Shown here: piece after piece, positions 18,401 through 25,865 of the stretch
How the letters are laid out: each line of letters starts with the position of its first letter
How positions within the stretch are numbered: position 1 is the stretch's first letter
Assembly (NCBI GenBank): GCA_041687755.1
Contig: JBDNJM010000020.1
Span: 1 to 41,341, forward strand
DNA from: JBDNJM01 sp041687755
GTDB lineage: Bacteria > Planctomycetota > UBA1135 > GCA-002686595
Direction of reading: 5' to 3'
Length of the DNA: 41,341 nt
Made by a program: the position numbers and the translations under genes
The notes under the pieces: generated by a model
Database searches by the model: none
Told to the model about the DNA's origin: nothing
What the model saw: the letters and a program-made list of their open reading frames with translations, nothing else

Positions 18401-18899
18401 CCGCCGCGTGGTCGCAGCGCTTCAAGAGGTCCTCGATCATGCCCGTCAGCCCCATCGCCCGGCCGTCGTCGGGCGAGTACACCCGCTCGACGCCCGCCGC
18501 GTGCAGCTCCTCGATCTCCGAGGGCAGGATCGTCCCCCCGCCTCCGGCGAAGACCTTGATGTCGGCCCCGCGCTCGGCCAGCAGCTCGACCATGTACTTC
18601 AGGTACTCGACGTGCCCGCCCTGGTAGGACGTCAGCGCGATGCCCTGGGCGTCCTCCTGGATCGCGCAGTCCACGATCTCCGCCACCGAGCGGTTGTGGC
18701 CCAGGTGGATCACCTCCGCGCCGGAGGACTGCAGGATCCGCCGCATGATGTTGATCGCCGCGTCGTGGCCGTCGAACAGGGAGGCGGCGGTGACGATTCG
18801 CACCGGATGTTCCAGGCGGAAGGGCTGCGGCGGGGCAACGGTCGCGCTCGAGCTCGGAGCGGGAGCGGCGGTCTCGGGGCTCTGGGGCGGGGTCGGCAT
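15429..18899 (-). CDS. icmF: IcmF, fused isobutyryl-CoA mutase with GTPase chaperone domain
   Basis: 1156 residues. From N to C: a Pro/Ala-rich leader (1-25), a B12-binding domain with FDGHDAAIN near 42-50 and GGGGTILPSEIEEL, a MeaI-type GTPase with GTGGSGKSS near 223-231 and NKFDKRGSED, a linker, and the mutase barrel with AFDSVTLYGEDP and SVSMTINGPAP. Substrate residues fit an isobutyryl/butyryl-type enzyme: NKRFH near residue 631 gives Phe where methylmalonyl enzymes have Tyr, and AQNTCIF near 805 gives Gln where they have Arg. Known IcmF proteins interconvert isobutyryl- and n-butyryl-CoA, and sometimes isovaleryl- and pivalyl-CoA, while the built-in GTPase controls cofactor loading. It is first in the operon with mutA-mutB-meaB, starting at ATG 18899; a promoter should lie in the 413-base region upstream. 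Confidence 0.95.
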   Translation of the reverse strand: MPTPPQSPETAAPAPSSSATVAPPQPFRLEHPVRIVTAASLFDGHDAAINIMRRILQSSGAEVIHLGHNRSVAEIVDCAIQEDAQGIALTSYQGGHVEYLKYMVELLAERGADIKVFAGGGGTILPSEIEELHAAGVERVYSPDDGRAMGLTGMIEDLLKRCDHAAAARTDLGRSAAVSERAPEALAKLISLAENDPEVTDRIDADLGVLLKASTSPVLGITGTGGSGKSSLVDELVRRYLMDFPEKTIAILSIDPSKRRSGGALLGDRIRMNAIDDPRVYMRSLATRQANLSVSRHVGKAVDICRAAGFDLVVIETSGIGQSDTEIIEHSDTSLYVMTAEYGAATQLEKIDMLDFADLIAINKFDKRGSEDALRDVRRQVKRNRELFHVPDEQMPVYGTIASQFNDPGTNALYQAVMAAIAKQTGAPLEPQRELPTGESRKHQVIPSDRHRYLAEIAETIEARAKFVDEQCALARRMYRTAGAIAALRADANEVLDPLPSFDAADGDSAATAELIQLYAEADRRLHHESRELLEGWVGVRGRFQADTYSFQVRDKTIELPLVVKSLSGSRIPKVALPKHADWGDLLRWLMTENLPGSYPFAAGVFPLKREGEDPARMFAGEGGPERTNKRFHYVSTGMPAKRLSTAFDSVTLYGEDPAVRPDIYGKVGNSGVSIATLDDAKKLYSGFDLCDPATSVSMTINGPAPMLLGFFLNAAVDQTAEKLIRAAGQVEATEAKLAALFKDHPRPHYRGDLPAGNDGLGLMLLGTTAESVLEPEVYTRVRAEALQAVRGTVQADILKEDQAQNTCIFSTEFALRMMGDIQQFFIDERIRNFYSVSISGYHIAEAGANPITQLAFTLSNGFTFVEYYLSRGMAIDDFAGNLSFFFSNGLDPEYAVIGRVARRIWAKAMREKYGAGERSQKLKYHIQTSGRSLHAQEIAFNDIRTTLQALLALYDNCNSLHTNAYDEAITTPTEESVRRALAIQLIITKELGLAKNENPLQGSFIIEELTELVEAAVLEEFRRLSDRGGVLGAMERMYQRSKIQEESLYYETLKHDGDLPIVGVNTFLGTDGSPTVQPDEVIRSTVEERDDAILSLKNFHALNAGAAPERLAALQAASLAGENTFETLMETTKVASLGQISAALYEVGGRYRRNM

Positions 18900-19312
18900 A
18901 GCTGTTGATGTCCTCGATGGCAGATCGGGCGTCCCGCATCATAGCCGGGGGTGGCCCTCGGATTCGACTGGCGAGGGCCGATGCCGCCCCCTCCCAGGCC
19001 TCCGGGTCGGCCAGCGGGGGAACCGTGGAGAACAACCTCGCACCACGGCTGCGGGAGGCCCTCGGCTGGGGCGGACAAGCTCGAGCCGCGGCCCCCAATG
19101 CGAGCGGGCGCGGTCCCCAGCTGGAGACCGCGCCCGCTCACAGGGTGTGAATCAATGCCCTCAGCGCATTCCGTGAGCGCTCTGTCCGCTCCAACGGCGT
19201 AAGCCGATGGGCCCAAAGGCAACTGAGAGGCACTCCGCTCAGGCAGCGCCATTCTTTCACAGCCTCTCAGACGCCAATTCGGCTCGCGAGGCCGACCGCC
19301 ACGGGCCGCCGC
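18900..19312. other. Intergenic region upstream of the B12 operon
   Basis: No convincing gene in these 413 bases; short open frames on both strands have no homology I recognise. It should hold the icmF promoter (minus strand) and the terminator of the M28 peptidase gene. A 14-bp perfect hairpin at 19102-19139 is the clearest structure. I looked on the minus strand for a B12 box (GCCACTG-like) as in cobalamin riboswitches and did not see one. Confidence 0.55.
19102..19139 (-). terminator. 14-bp perfect hairpin downstream of the M28 peptidase gene
   Basis: GAGCGGGCGCGGTC (19102-19115) pairs fully with GACCGCGCCCGCTC (19126-19139) around a 10-nt loop that itself contains CCAG/CTGG. It lies about 175 bases past the stop of the minus-strand peptidase gene and upstream of icmF. 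No T-run follows, so it may be a terminator of the U-poor kind common in GC-rich bacteria, or an mRNA 3' end stabiliser. Confidence 0.5.
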
Positions 19313-21262
19313 CTACTTGGCTGCTAAGGTCGCGGTCAGCTCGATTTCTTCCTCGTCGCCGGACTCCTGGGGACGGGCCACGCCCAACGTGACCACGTCG
19401 CCCGGGCTGGCGTCGCGCAGGTTCTGCATCAGTCCGCCGGCACCGTCGAAGGGCTCACCGTTCCAGGTCAGGATCCGGTCGCCCGCGCGCAGGCCCGCGG
19501 CCGCGGCCGGCGAGTCCGGCGTGATCGCGCCGATCAGCACGCCCGCGCCCTCGGCCTCGTAGGCCGGGCGCACGCCGAGCGTGACGCCCGCCGAGGTCGG
19601 ACCCGAGCCCGCAGTAGCCGGCTCGGCCGCCGGCGTCCCAGCGCTCGCTGCGGCGGGCGTGTTCGGACGGCGGCCCGCGCCGACTTTCTGGAACTCGAAG
19701 CGCTCCGGACGCAGCGCCATCGACAGGGCCAGCTCGTACCACAGGCGCATCGAATCGACCGCACCGACGCGGTTGATCTTGTCCACCGTGTCCGCCGGAG
19801 TGTGGTAGTCCGCGTGGAAGGTGTCGCAGATCGCGAACAGCGTCGGAACCTCGGCCTTGTGGAACTCGAAGTGGTCACTGGCGGCCATGACACCGTCCTG
19901 GGGCACGACCGTCAGCGGGTTGTTTTCGAAGAAGGGCTCGGCCCAGTCCATCATCCCGGCGCCGGTGCCGATGCCCGAAACGCTCAGGCGCCCGTCCTCG
20001 AGGCGACCGATCATGTCGAAGTTCAGCATCAGCACGTGGTCCTCGATCGGAACGATCGGGTCCGCGACGTACTCGCGAGCGCCGTTTAGGCCCGACTCTT
20101 CGGCGGAGAAGCACAGGATCAGCACCGTGCGCGCGGAGGCGCCCTCGGGCAGGGCCGCGTAGTCGGCCACGAGCCGCTCGCCGATCAGGATCATGGCAGC
20201 GCTGCCGCTGGCGTTGTCATCCGCCCCCGGGTGCAGCTTCTTGCCGGCCGACGCGCGGTCGCGGCTGCCGAACTCGCCCATGCCCAGGTGGTCCAGGTGT
20301 GCGCCGACGACGACCACTTCATTGGCGAGGTCGCCGCGGCCGGGCACGAGCCCGCCGACGTTCTCGGCGACCACGCGGTTCAGTTCGACCTCGACGTCGA
20401 GCGCGATCTCCCCGCCCAGGGGCAGGAACACCCGCCCGGCGTCGGCCTGGCGGCGCAGGTCCATCAGCGAGGCTCCGCCGGCGCCGAGCCCCGCTAGCAG
20501 GCGCTCACCCGCCTCAGCGGTCAACATCGCGACAGGCACGTCCGTCTGCGAGTTGCCCATGCTGAAGCTGGGCAGCTCCGAGGCGCGCGGGTCCCCGGCG
20601 CCGGGCGGGTTGAGGATCACGATGCCAGCGGCGCCCTTGTCCATGGCGTCCCGGATCTTGCGGTTGAAGCCGGCGCGCGCGCTCCAGGGCGAGTTGGTCG
20701 CCCACAGGCTCTCGCCCTCCTCGTTCATCGGCTCGAAGCGGAACATCACGGCGATGTGGCCGGTCAGATCGTCACCGTCCTCGTAGCCCTCGTAGCCGTC
20801 CCGACCGCGCTCGATCGAGTATCCGACGAACACCGCGGGCGCCTGGAGACTGCCGGTATCACCGAGGCTCGAGCCGGTGAAGTCCACGCCGGCCTCGAAC
20901 TGCTCCGAACCCGCCTGCAGGGCGTGGCTGACGAGCGCGGTCTCGCCGCGCAGGTCGAAGGGCTGGCGGAAGCTCGGGTTGCCGGCCTCGTCCACGAACG
21001 GAGCCTGGAGGCCGCCCTCGCGGAAGTAGTGCTCGACGTAGTCCTTGGCCAGCTCCATGCCCGGCGTGCCCGGCAGGCGACCGCCTAGGTACGGGCTGGA
21101 GAGGAACGTGAGGTGGTTGTTGTAGACAACGACCTCGGCCTCCACCGAGCGCAGGGCGTTGGTGATCGGAGCGGACTGGATTTCGTCCAGCTCGGGGCGG
21201 GCGACCGCGGCGGGCGCCTGGAGGGGCGCCGCGATCAGGCCCCCAAGGATCAACGTGAACAT
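19313..21262 (-). CDS. Secreted M28 zinc aminopeptidase with PA and PDZ domains
   Basis: About 649 residues. An N-terminal signal sequence (MFTLILGGLIAAPLQAPAA) leads into an N-terminal region, a PA (protease-associated) insert with GAAGIVILNPPGAGDPRAS, and an M28 metallopeptidase core. The zinc ligands and catalytic residues are visible in order: VGAHLDHLG (His, Asp), GADDNASG (bridging Asp), CFSAEESGLNGA (catalytic Glu and ligand Glu), LNFDMIGRL (Asp) and TFHADYHTPADT (His). The C-terminal 90 residues are a PDZ domain with GLRAGDRILTWNGEPFDG. It is a complete exported aminopeptidase of the PA-M28-PDZ type. The ATG at 21262 is chosen over an open frame reaching 21484 because it begins the signal peptide. 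It is divergent from the ABC cassette. Confidence 0.9.
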   Translation of the reverse strand: MFTLILGGLIAAPLQAPAAVARPELDEIQSAPITNALRSVEAEVVVYNNHLTFLSSPYLGGRLPGTPGMELAKDYVEHYFREGGLQAPFVDEAGNPSFRQPFDLRGETALVSHALQAGSEQFEAGVDFTGSSLGDTGSLQAPAVFVGYSIERGRDGYEGYEDGDDLTGHIAVMFRFEPMNEEGESLWATNSPWSARAGFNRKIRDAMDKGAAGIVILNPPGAGDPRASELPSFSMGNSQTDVPVAMLTAEAGERLLAGLGAGGASLMDLRRQADAGRVFLPLGGEIALDVEVELNRVVAENVGGLVPGRGDLANEVVVVGAHLDHLGMGEFGSRDRASAGKKLHPGADDNASGSAAMILIGERLVADYAALPEGASARTVLILCFSAEESGLNGAREYVADPIVPIEDHVLMLNFDMIGRLEDGRLSVSGIGTGAGMMDWAEPFFENNPLTVVPQDGVMAASDHFEFHKAEVPTLFAICDTFHADYHTPADTVDKINRVGAVDSMRLWYELALSMALRPERFEFQKVGAGRRPNTPAAASAGTPAAEPATAGSGPTSAGVTLGVRPAYEAEGAGVLIGAITPDSPAAAAGLRAGDRILTWNGEPFDGAGGLMQNLRDASPGDVVTLGVARPQESGDEEEIELTATLAAK

Positions 21263-21519
21263 GGTTGGAGGGTGGCTCGGGGAGAGGTTCGCGTCCGGCG
21301 CTGCTGGAGCCCCGGGTGGGATGCGCGTACTGTACGCTGCGCGGAGCGGCCGCCGCATGCGGCCCGCCTCCTCGCTAGCGACGATCCATGCACTACGGAC
21401 CCCGAGCAACCCTATTTCATCCGCGATTTCATCGGCGCGGACCTTTGCTGGGCGATGCGTCGCGCCGGTGCGCGGCTCGCGCAACCCGGCCCGGCAAGAG
21501 CGCTAGGGCTCACCCTTTC

Positions 21520-23031
21520 TTGGGCGCTCTCGCCGGCGCAAGCCGCGCGGGGCTCCTGCTCGTCCTGCTGACGGCCGCTCTCGGCGGCGCCCTCGCGGCG
21601 CCCGCGCCCGGGAGCGAATCCGCCCTGCCCGACGCCTCGATCTCCGCCGCGGGCGCTGCCGAGGCCCTCGCCGAGGCCCTCGCCGAAGGCCGGACCGAAC
21701 GCCGGACCGAACGCCGCGCCGACGCGCGGCCGCACCCCCAGGACGGGCCCGACGTGGACCTGCGCCTGCGCATCGAGGCCGACCGCATCAGCGTCACCGT
21801 GCGCTGCAATCTGGCGTTCGCCGACCTGTTCATCGAGTTCCCGCGCGAGACGCCCGACCGCCTGCACGAGGCCGAGTACGAAGCCTTCGCCAACGCGCTC
21901 AGCGAGCTGTTCACCGGCGCCCTGACCGTGCGCGCCGACGGCGCGGAGCTGGTCGGCGCCCAGGCCGGCTTCCGGCACTCGCCGGCGGTCACGCCGATGC
22001 TCTATCTCTACCCGACCTACGGCGCGCGGGCAATGGCCCAGTGTCGGCTGGAGCTCGAGTACCCGCTCGACGAGGCACCCACCCGGGTCGCGTTCGCCTG
22101 GTCGCTGTTCCCGCCCAACTTCTCGCTGGGCGACGACCCCAGCGGGCTGCCGCCGATCGACGTTCCCGGACAGCTCCACGACGGCTACGGCGACGTGCCG
22201 TTCCTGCTGACGGTGACCGAGCCTGAGCTAGTCTGGCACGGTGAGCTCCCCGATCCGGAGGAGCGCTTCCTGCCGGTGCCCGAGCCCGCGCTGCCCGTGC
22301 CCGTGCAGGTCTCCGGCCTCACGCTGCTCGGCGGCCTCGGGGTCCTTGGCGGCCTGCTGCTGGCCGGCCTGCGCAGCAAGGCGCGGCTGCTCGGCTACCT
22401 CGCCGCCCTCGGTTTCGCTGCCCTCGCCTGGTTCGGCCGAGCGGCCTGGCCCGTCGAGCTGCCCTTCGAGCGCAGCCCCGCGCTGCCCACCGAGGCCGAG
22501 GCCCTCGCGATCTTCCGGCCGCTGCACGAGAACATCTACGCGGCCTTCGATGCGGAGCGCCAAGAGCAGATCTACGAGGCCCTCGAACGCAGCGCCGACG
22601 GGCAACAACTCGATGCCCTGTACGGCCAGGTGTACCGCAGCCTCGTGATGGAGGAAGAGGGCGGCGCCATCGCGCGCGTGGTCGGCATCGAGCACACCGA
22701 ACTCGAGGTGGAAACCATTGGCATGCTGCCGGCGGAACCCGACCGTCCCGAAGGGCTCGGCTTCACCCTGCGCGCGCGCTGGAACGTGGACGGTCGAGTG
22801 ACCCACTTCGGCCACAGCCACGATCGGCGCACCGAGTACCTGGCGCGCTACACCGTGCGGCAGAGCGACATCGGCTGGCGCATCGCAGGCGACGAGATTC
22901 TAGAGCAGCGCATCGTGTCCGCGGTCTCGACCGACCCCACGGATCCGAGCGCGGTCAGCCCCGACTCCCTGGCTCCGGACTCCCTGGGCCCGGCGCGGCC
23001 GGTCGCGCCGCAGCTGGGCGAGGAGCTCTAG
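21520..23031 (+). CDS. Predicted exported membrane protein of the ABC cassette, unknown function
   Basis: About 503 residues. A signal-like hydrophobic segment (SRAGLLLVLLTAALGGALAA) is followed by a long beta-rich extracytoplasmic region, two adjacent membrane segments near the middle (around VSGLTLLGGLGVLGGLLLAG and LLGYLAALGFAALAWFG), and a second extracytoplasmic domain with a mixed alpha/beta look. The start is uncertain: the frame opens at an ATG at 21388, but G/C at third positions is only about 60 percent before 21520 and far higher after it, and TTG at 21520 places a normal signal peptide at the N-terminus. I do not recognise the family. It sits 12 bases before an ABC ATPase gene and belongs to the same operon, so it is probably an accessory part of that transporter. 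Confidence 0.7.
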   Translation: MGALAGASRAGLLLVLLTAALGGALAAPAPGSESALPDASISAAGAAEALAEALAEGRTERRTERRADARPHPQDGPDVDLRLRIEADRISVTVRCNLAFADLFIEFPRETPDRLHEAEYEAFANALSELFTGALTVRADGAELVGAQAGFRHSPAVTPMLYLYPTYGARAMAQCRLELEYPLDEAPTRVAFAWSLFPPNFSLGDDPSGLPPIDVPGQLHDGYGDVPFLLTVTEPELVWHGELPDPEERFLPVPEPALPVPVQVSGLTLLGGLGVLGGLLLAGLRSKARLLGYLAALGFAALAWFGRAAWPVELPFERSPALPTEAEALAIFRPLHENIYAAFDAERQEQIYEALERSADGQQLDALYGQVYRSLVMEEEGGAIARVVGIEHTELEVETIGMLPAEPDRPEGLGFTLRARWNVDGRVTHFGHSHDRRTEYLARYTVRQSDIGWRIAGDEILEQRIVSAVSTDPTDPSAVSPDSLAPDSLGPARPVAPQLGEEL

Positions 23032-23043
23032 CTCCCCGCCGCC

Positions 23044-23721
23044 GTGGAACCCGCGGTCGAATTGGAGGGGGCCCGGCTGGGCTACGGGCCCGGAACCTTC
23101 GAGCTCTGCGTTCCGCACCTGCGCGTCGCGGTCGGTGAGCGCGCTGCGCTGATCGGGCCCAGCGGCTGCGGCAAGAGCACCCTGCTGCACGCGGTCGCCG
23201 GAGTCGTGGCGCCCGCGGCGGGCGCGGTGCGCGTGCTGGGCCAGGATCAGGGGACCGCGGGCGGAGCCGCCCGCCGCCGGCTGCGGCTCGAGCGCATCGG
23301 CCTCGTCTTCCAGCGGCTGGAGCTGATCGAGTACCTCACGGTGCTCGACAACCTGCTGCTCCCCCTGCGGCTCGCCAGCGGCCGCGCGCCCGGGCCGGCG
23401 CACGTCGAGCGCGCCCGCACGCTCAGCCAGCGCCTCGGATTGACTCCGCTGCTGGACGCCAGGCCCCAGCGACTGTCCGGCGGAGAGCGCCAACGCACGG
23501 CCCTCGCGCGCGCCCTCGTGCCGGCGCCCGAACTCGTGCTCGCCGACGAGCCCACCGGCAGCCTCGACCCGGACAACGCGGAGCGCGCGCTGCAGCTGCT
23601 GCTCGACGACAGCGCAGAGCGCGGCTCGACGCTGCTCGTCGTGACCCACGACCCCGGGCAGCTCGGCGCCTTCGACGTAGTCCATGACCTCGGGCAGCCT
23701 TCCGGGGAGAGCGTCGCTTGA
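23044..23721 (+). CDS. ABC transporter ATP-binding protein, LolD/MacB type
   Basis: A 225-residue ATPase with complete motifs: Walker A GPSGCGKSTL near 36-45, a Q-loop in LVFQRLELIEYLTVLDN, the signature LSGGERQR, Walker B LVLADEPTGSLDPDNA and the H-loop VVTHDPG. The DEPTGSLD form and overall length are typical of the LolD/MacB/FtsE group that pairs with FtsX-like permeases, not of the ZnuC group. The GTG start at 23044 follows the previous gene by 12 bases. Its stop overlaps the permease start (TTGA at 23718-23721), so both subunits are probably made together. Confidence 0.92.
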   Translation: MEPAVELEGARLGYGPGTFELCVPHLRVAVGERAALIGPSGCGKSTLLHAVAGVVAPAAGAVRVLGQDQGTAGGAARRRLRLERIGLVFQRLELIEYLTVLDNLLLPLRLASGRAPGPAHVERARTLSQRLGLTPLLDARPQRLSGGERQRTALARALVPAPELVLADEPTGSLDPDNAERALQLLLDDSAERGSTLLVVTHDPGQLGAFDVVHDLGQPSGESVA

Positions 23722-24887
23722 ACGCGCTCTACCTCACCCTGCGCTACCTGGCGGCCCACAGGGGGCCGTCCCTGGTGCTCGCCTGCGCCCTCGGCCTGAC
23801 CTTCGCGATCCCCATGGGCACAGCCGTGCTGATGCGCGCGTTCGAGGTCCGGCTGGAGCGCCGCGCGGAGTCCACGCCGCTCGTTATCGGCGCGCGCGGG
23901 AGTCGCTTCGACCTGGTGCTCGACGCGCTCTACTTCCGCCGCACCGGCCTTGAGCCGCTGAACGCCGGCGTGCTTGAGGAGCTGCGCGCGGCCGGCGACG
24001 ACGCACTGATCGTGCCGCTCGACGTGCGCCACGCCGCGCGCAAGGCACCGTTGGTCGGCACCACCCTCGACTACTACGATCGGCGCGGCCTGCGGGCGGC
24101 GCGCGGGAACCTGCCCTTGATTCTTGGCGAGTGCGCCCTGGGCGCGGCCGTCGCCGAACGGCTGGGCCTCGGCCCCGGCGACACGCTCTTCACCGACCCG
24201 ACGGACCTGTACGATATCACTCGGCCTCCGGCCATCGAGTTGATCGTGACCGGCGTCCTGTCGCCCACGGAAACCCCCGACGACGAGGCCGTGTTCTGCG
24301 ACCTGCGCACGTCCTGGGTCGTGGACGGCCTGCTGCACGGGCACGAGAGCGTCACCCAAGACATAGACCCCGGTCTGGTCCTCGGCGGCGACGAGGAGCG
24401 TGTCACGCTGAACGCCTCGTTCCTGAGCCTGGCGAGCGTGGATCCCACGACGCTGGCCTCGTTCCACCTCCACGCGGATCCGGAGCAGCTCCCGATCTCC
24501 GCGCTGTTGGTGTTCCCCGCCGACGCGAAGGCCCAGACCCTGATGCTGCACCGGCTGGAGGTCGGCGGCCGCCTGCGTGCCGTGCGCCCGACCGAGGTGA
24601 CCGCCGAACTGCTGCAGCTCGTGCTGCGGCTGCGCGCGACCCTCGACGCGGTGGCCCTCGCCCTTGGCGCGGGCACGCTGCTGCTCGCCGGACTCGTCCT
24701 GGCCCTCGCGAACGCCCAGCGGCGCGGTGAGGTCAAGAGCCTCGAGTTGCTCGGTGCCTCCCGTGCCCAGGTGCGCTGGCTGCAGGCCCTGCCCGCGCTC
24801 GCCGTGCTCGGCGCCAGCTTGGCCGGTGCCTTCCTGGCGGCGTCGGCATTGAACTGGCTAGGGCTGGATCCCACACGTTGGCTGTAG
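23718..24887 (+). CDS. FtsX/MacB-like ABC permease with short C-terminus
   Basis: 389 residues. One membrane segment near residues 18-38 is followed by a large extracytoplasmic MacB-PCD-like domain (about 40-300), a second membrane segment (about 308-330), a cytoplasmic coupling stretch RRGEVKSLELLGASRAQVRWL that matches the FtsX family motif, and a third segment (about 350-377). The protein then ends, so the fourth segment normal for FtsX/LolC/MacB permeases appears to be missing. The gene starts at TTG overlapping the ATPase stop. It should pair with the upstream ATPase; this family usually performs mechanotransmission or lipid/peptide export and not import. Whether the short end is natural or a truncation is unclear, as no remaining frame encodes an obvious missing helix. 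Confidence 0.85.
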   Translation: MNALYLTLRYLAAHRGPSLVLACALGLTFAIPMGTAVLMRAFEVRLERRAESTPLVIGARGSRFDLVLDALYFRRTGLEPLNAGVLEELRAAGDDALIVPLDVRHAARKAPLVGTTLDYYDRRGLRAARGNLPLILGECALGAAVAERLGLGPGDTLFTDPTDLYDITRPPAIELIVTGVLSPTETPDDEAVFCDLRTSWVVDGLLHGHESVTQDIDPGLVLGGDEERVTLNASFLSLASVDPTTLASFHLHADPEQLPISALLVFPADAKAQTLMLHRLEVGGRLRAVRPTEVTAELLQLVLRLRATLDAVALALGAGTLLLAGLVLALANAQRRGEVKSLELLGASRAQVRWLQALPALAVLGASLAGAFLAASALNWLGLDPTRWL

Positions 24888-24947
24888 AGCCCTTCAGTTC
24901 GAAAGGCATCGAGCCCCACCCCCCGGCCTCCTGTTGACCTCGGCCCC

Positions 24948-25865
24948 ATGCTGAACCTGGCTCTTCTTCGCAGCGCGCTCCTGGGCGTCGCCCTCGCCCT
25001 GACCGCCTGCGGTCGCTCCACCGAACCGGGCCCGCCGCCGGCACGCACGGCCGTCGTCGCCACGACGTACCCGCTGCAGCAGTTCGCCAAGCGCATCGTC
25101 GGGCCCGAGGTCGAGGTCGTCCTACCGCTCGAGCCCGGCATCGACCCGCAGCACTGGGAGCCGACGCGCGCCGACCTGCGGCTGGTCTCGAACGCCGCGC
25201 TCGTGGCCGCCAACGGCGCGGGCGTCGAGGGCTGGCTCGAGGGCCTCGCCCTGCGCGACGGCCAGCTCGTGCGCACTGCCGACGTGTTCGAGGACCAGTG
25301 GCTCGACAGCCCCGGGCGAACGCACTCGCACAGCGGCGGCGAGCACAGCCACTCCGGATCGATGGGCCATACCTGGCTCGACCCGCTGCTCGCGATCCAG
25401 CAGGCCGAGGCGCTCGGCGCCGCCCTGGCCCAGGCGTACCCCCAACGCCGGCCCTCGGTGCAGGACGGGCTGGAGGCCCTGATCGAGGAGCTGCGCGGCC
25501 TGGACCGGCGCTGGCAGGAGGTCGTGCAACGGCTGGGCGGCGTGACCCTGCTGGCCTCGGGGCCCGAGTACGCGTACCTCGCCCGCCGCTATGCGTTCAT
25601 CGTACGCGACCTCGACTTCGATCCCACGGTCGAACTCACCGCAGAGGCCCGCGGACGCCTCCGTGCCGTCGAAGCGCGACCCGCCGTGCTGCTGTGGCCG
25701 GCGCCGCCGCATCCTGCGTGCGCGGCGGAACTCGAAGAGCTGGGCATCGCGACGGTCGTGCTGCCGACGCTCGGCAACCCTTCGGCGGACGTGCTGAGAC
25801 CCGGCGAGGACTACTTCGCGCGGCTGCACCGCGCCCTGGACGACTTCGCCGCAGCGCTGCCGTGA
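24948..25865 (+). CDS. Metal-type (ZnuA/TroA cluster A-I) substrate-binding lipoprotein with altered ligands
   Basis: A 305-residue lipoprotein: lipobox LALTAC with Cys21. The fold is that of cluster A-I metal-binding proteins (VVATTYPLQQFAKRIVG, NAALVAANGAGVEGWL, HTWLDPLLAIQQAEAL, long helix, LARRYAF). A His-rich loop lies at 126-141 (HSHSGGEHSHSGSMGH). Of the usual four ligand positions only the HxWLDP histidine (His141) is plainly kept. The first site reads DPQHWEPT, with Gln where DPHxxEP proteins have His and a His one place later. The third reads SGPEY where His is usual, and the fourth VLPTLGN has no acid. So the metal site is rebuilt or lost. The stop overlaps the next gene (GTGA). 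Zinc or another divalent metal is the likely ligand, by family only. Confidence 0.85.
   Translation: MLNLALLRSALLGVALALTACGRSTEPGPPPARTAVVATTYPLQQFAKRIVGPEVEVVLPLEPGIDPQHWEPTRADLRLVSNAALVAANGAGVEGWLEGLALRDGQLVRTADVFEDQWLDSPGRTHSHSGGEHSHSGSMGHTWLDPLLAIQQAEALGAALAQAYPQRRPSVQDGLEALIEELRGLDRRWQEVVQRLGGVTLLASGPEYAYLARRYAFIVRDLDFDPTVELTAEARGRLRAVEARPAVLLWPAPPHPACAAELEELGIATVVLPTLGNPSADVLRPGEDYFARLHRALDDFAAALP

Noticed and set aside
18900..19312. Cobalamin riboswitch controlling the B12-dependent mutase operon
   Set aside because: No B12-box-like sequence was seen on the minus strand, and such riboswitches usually control B12 synthesis or transport.
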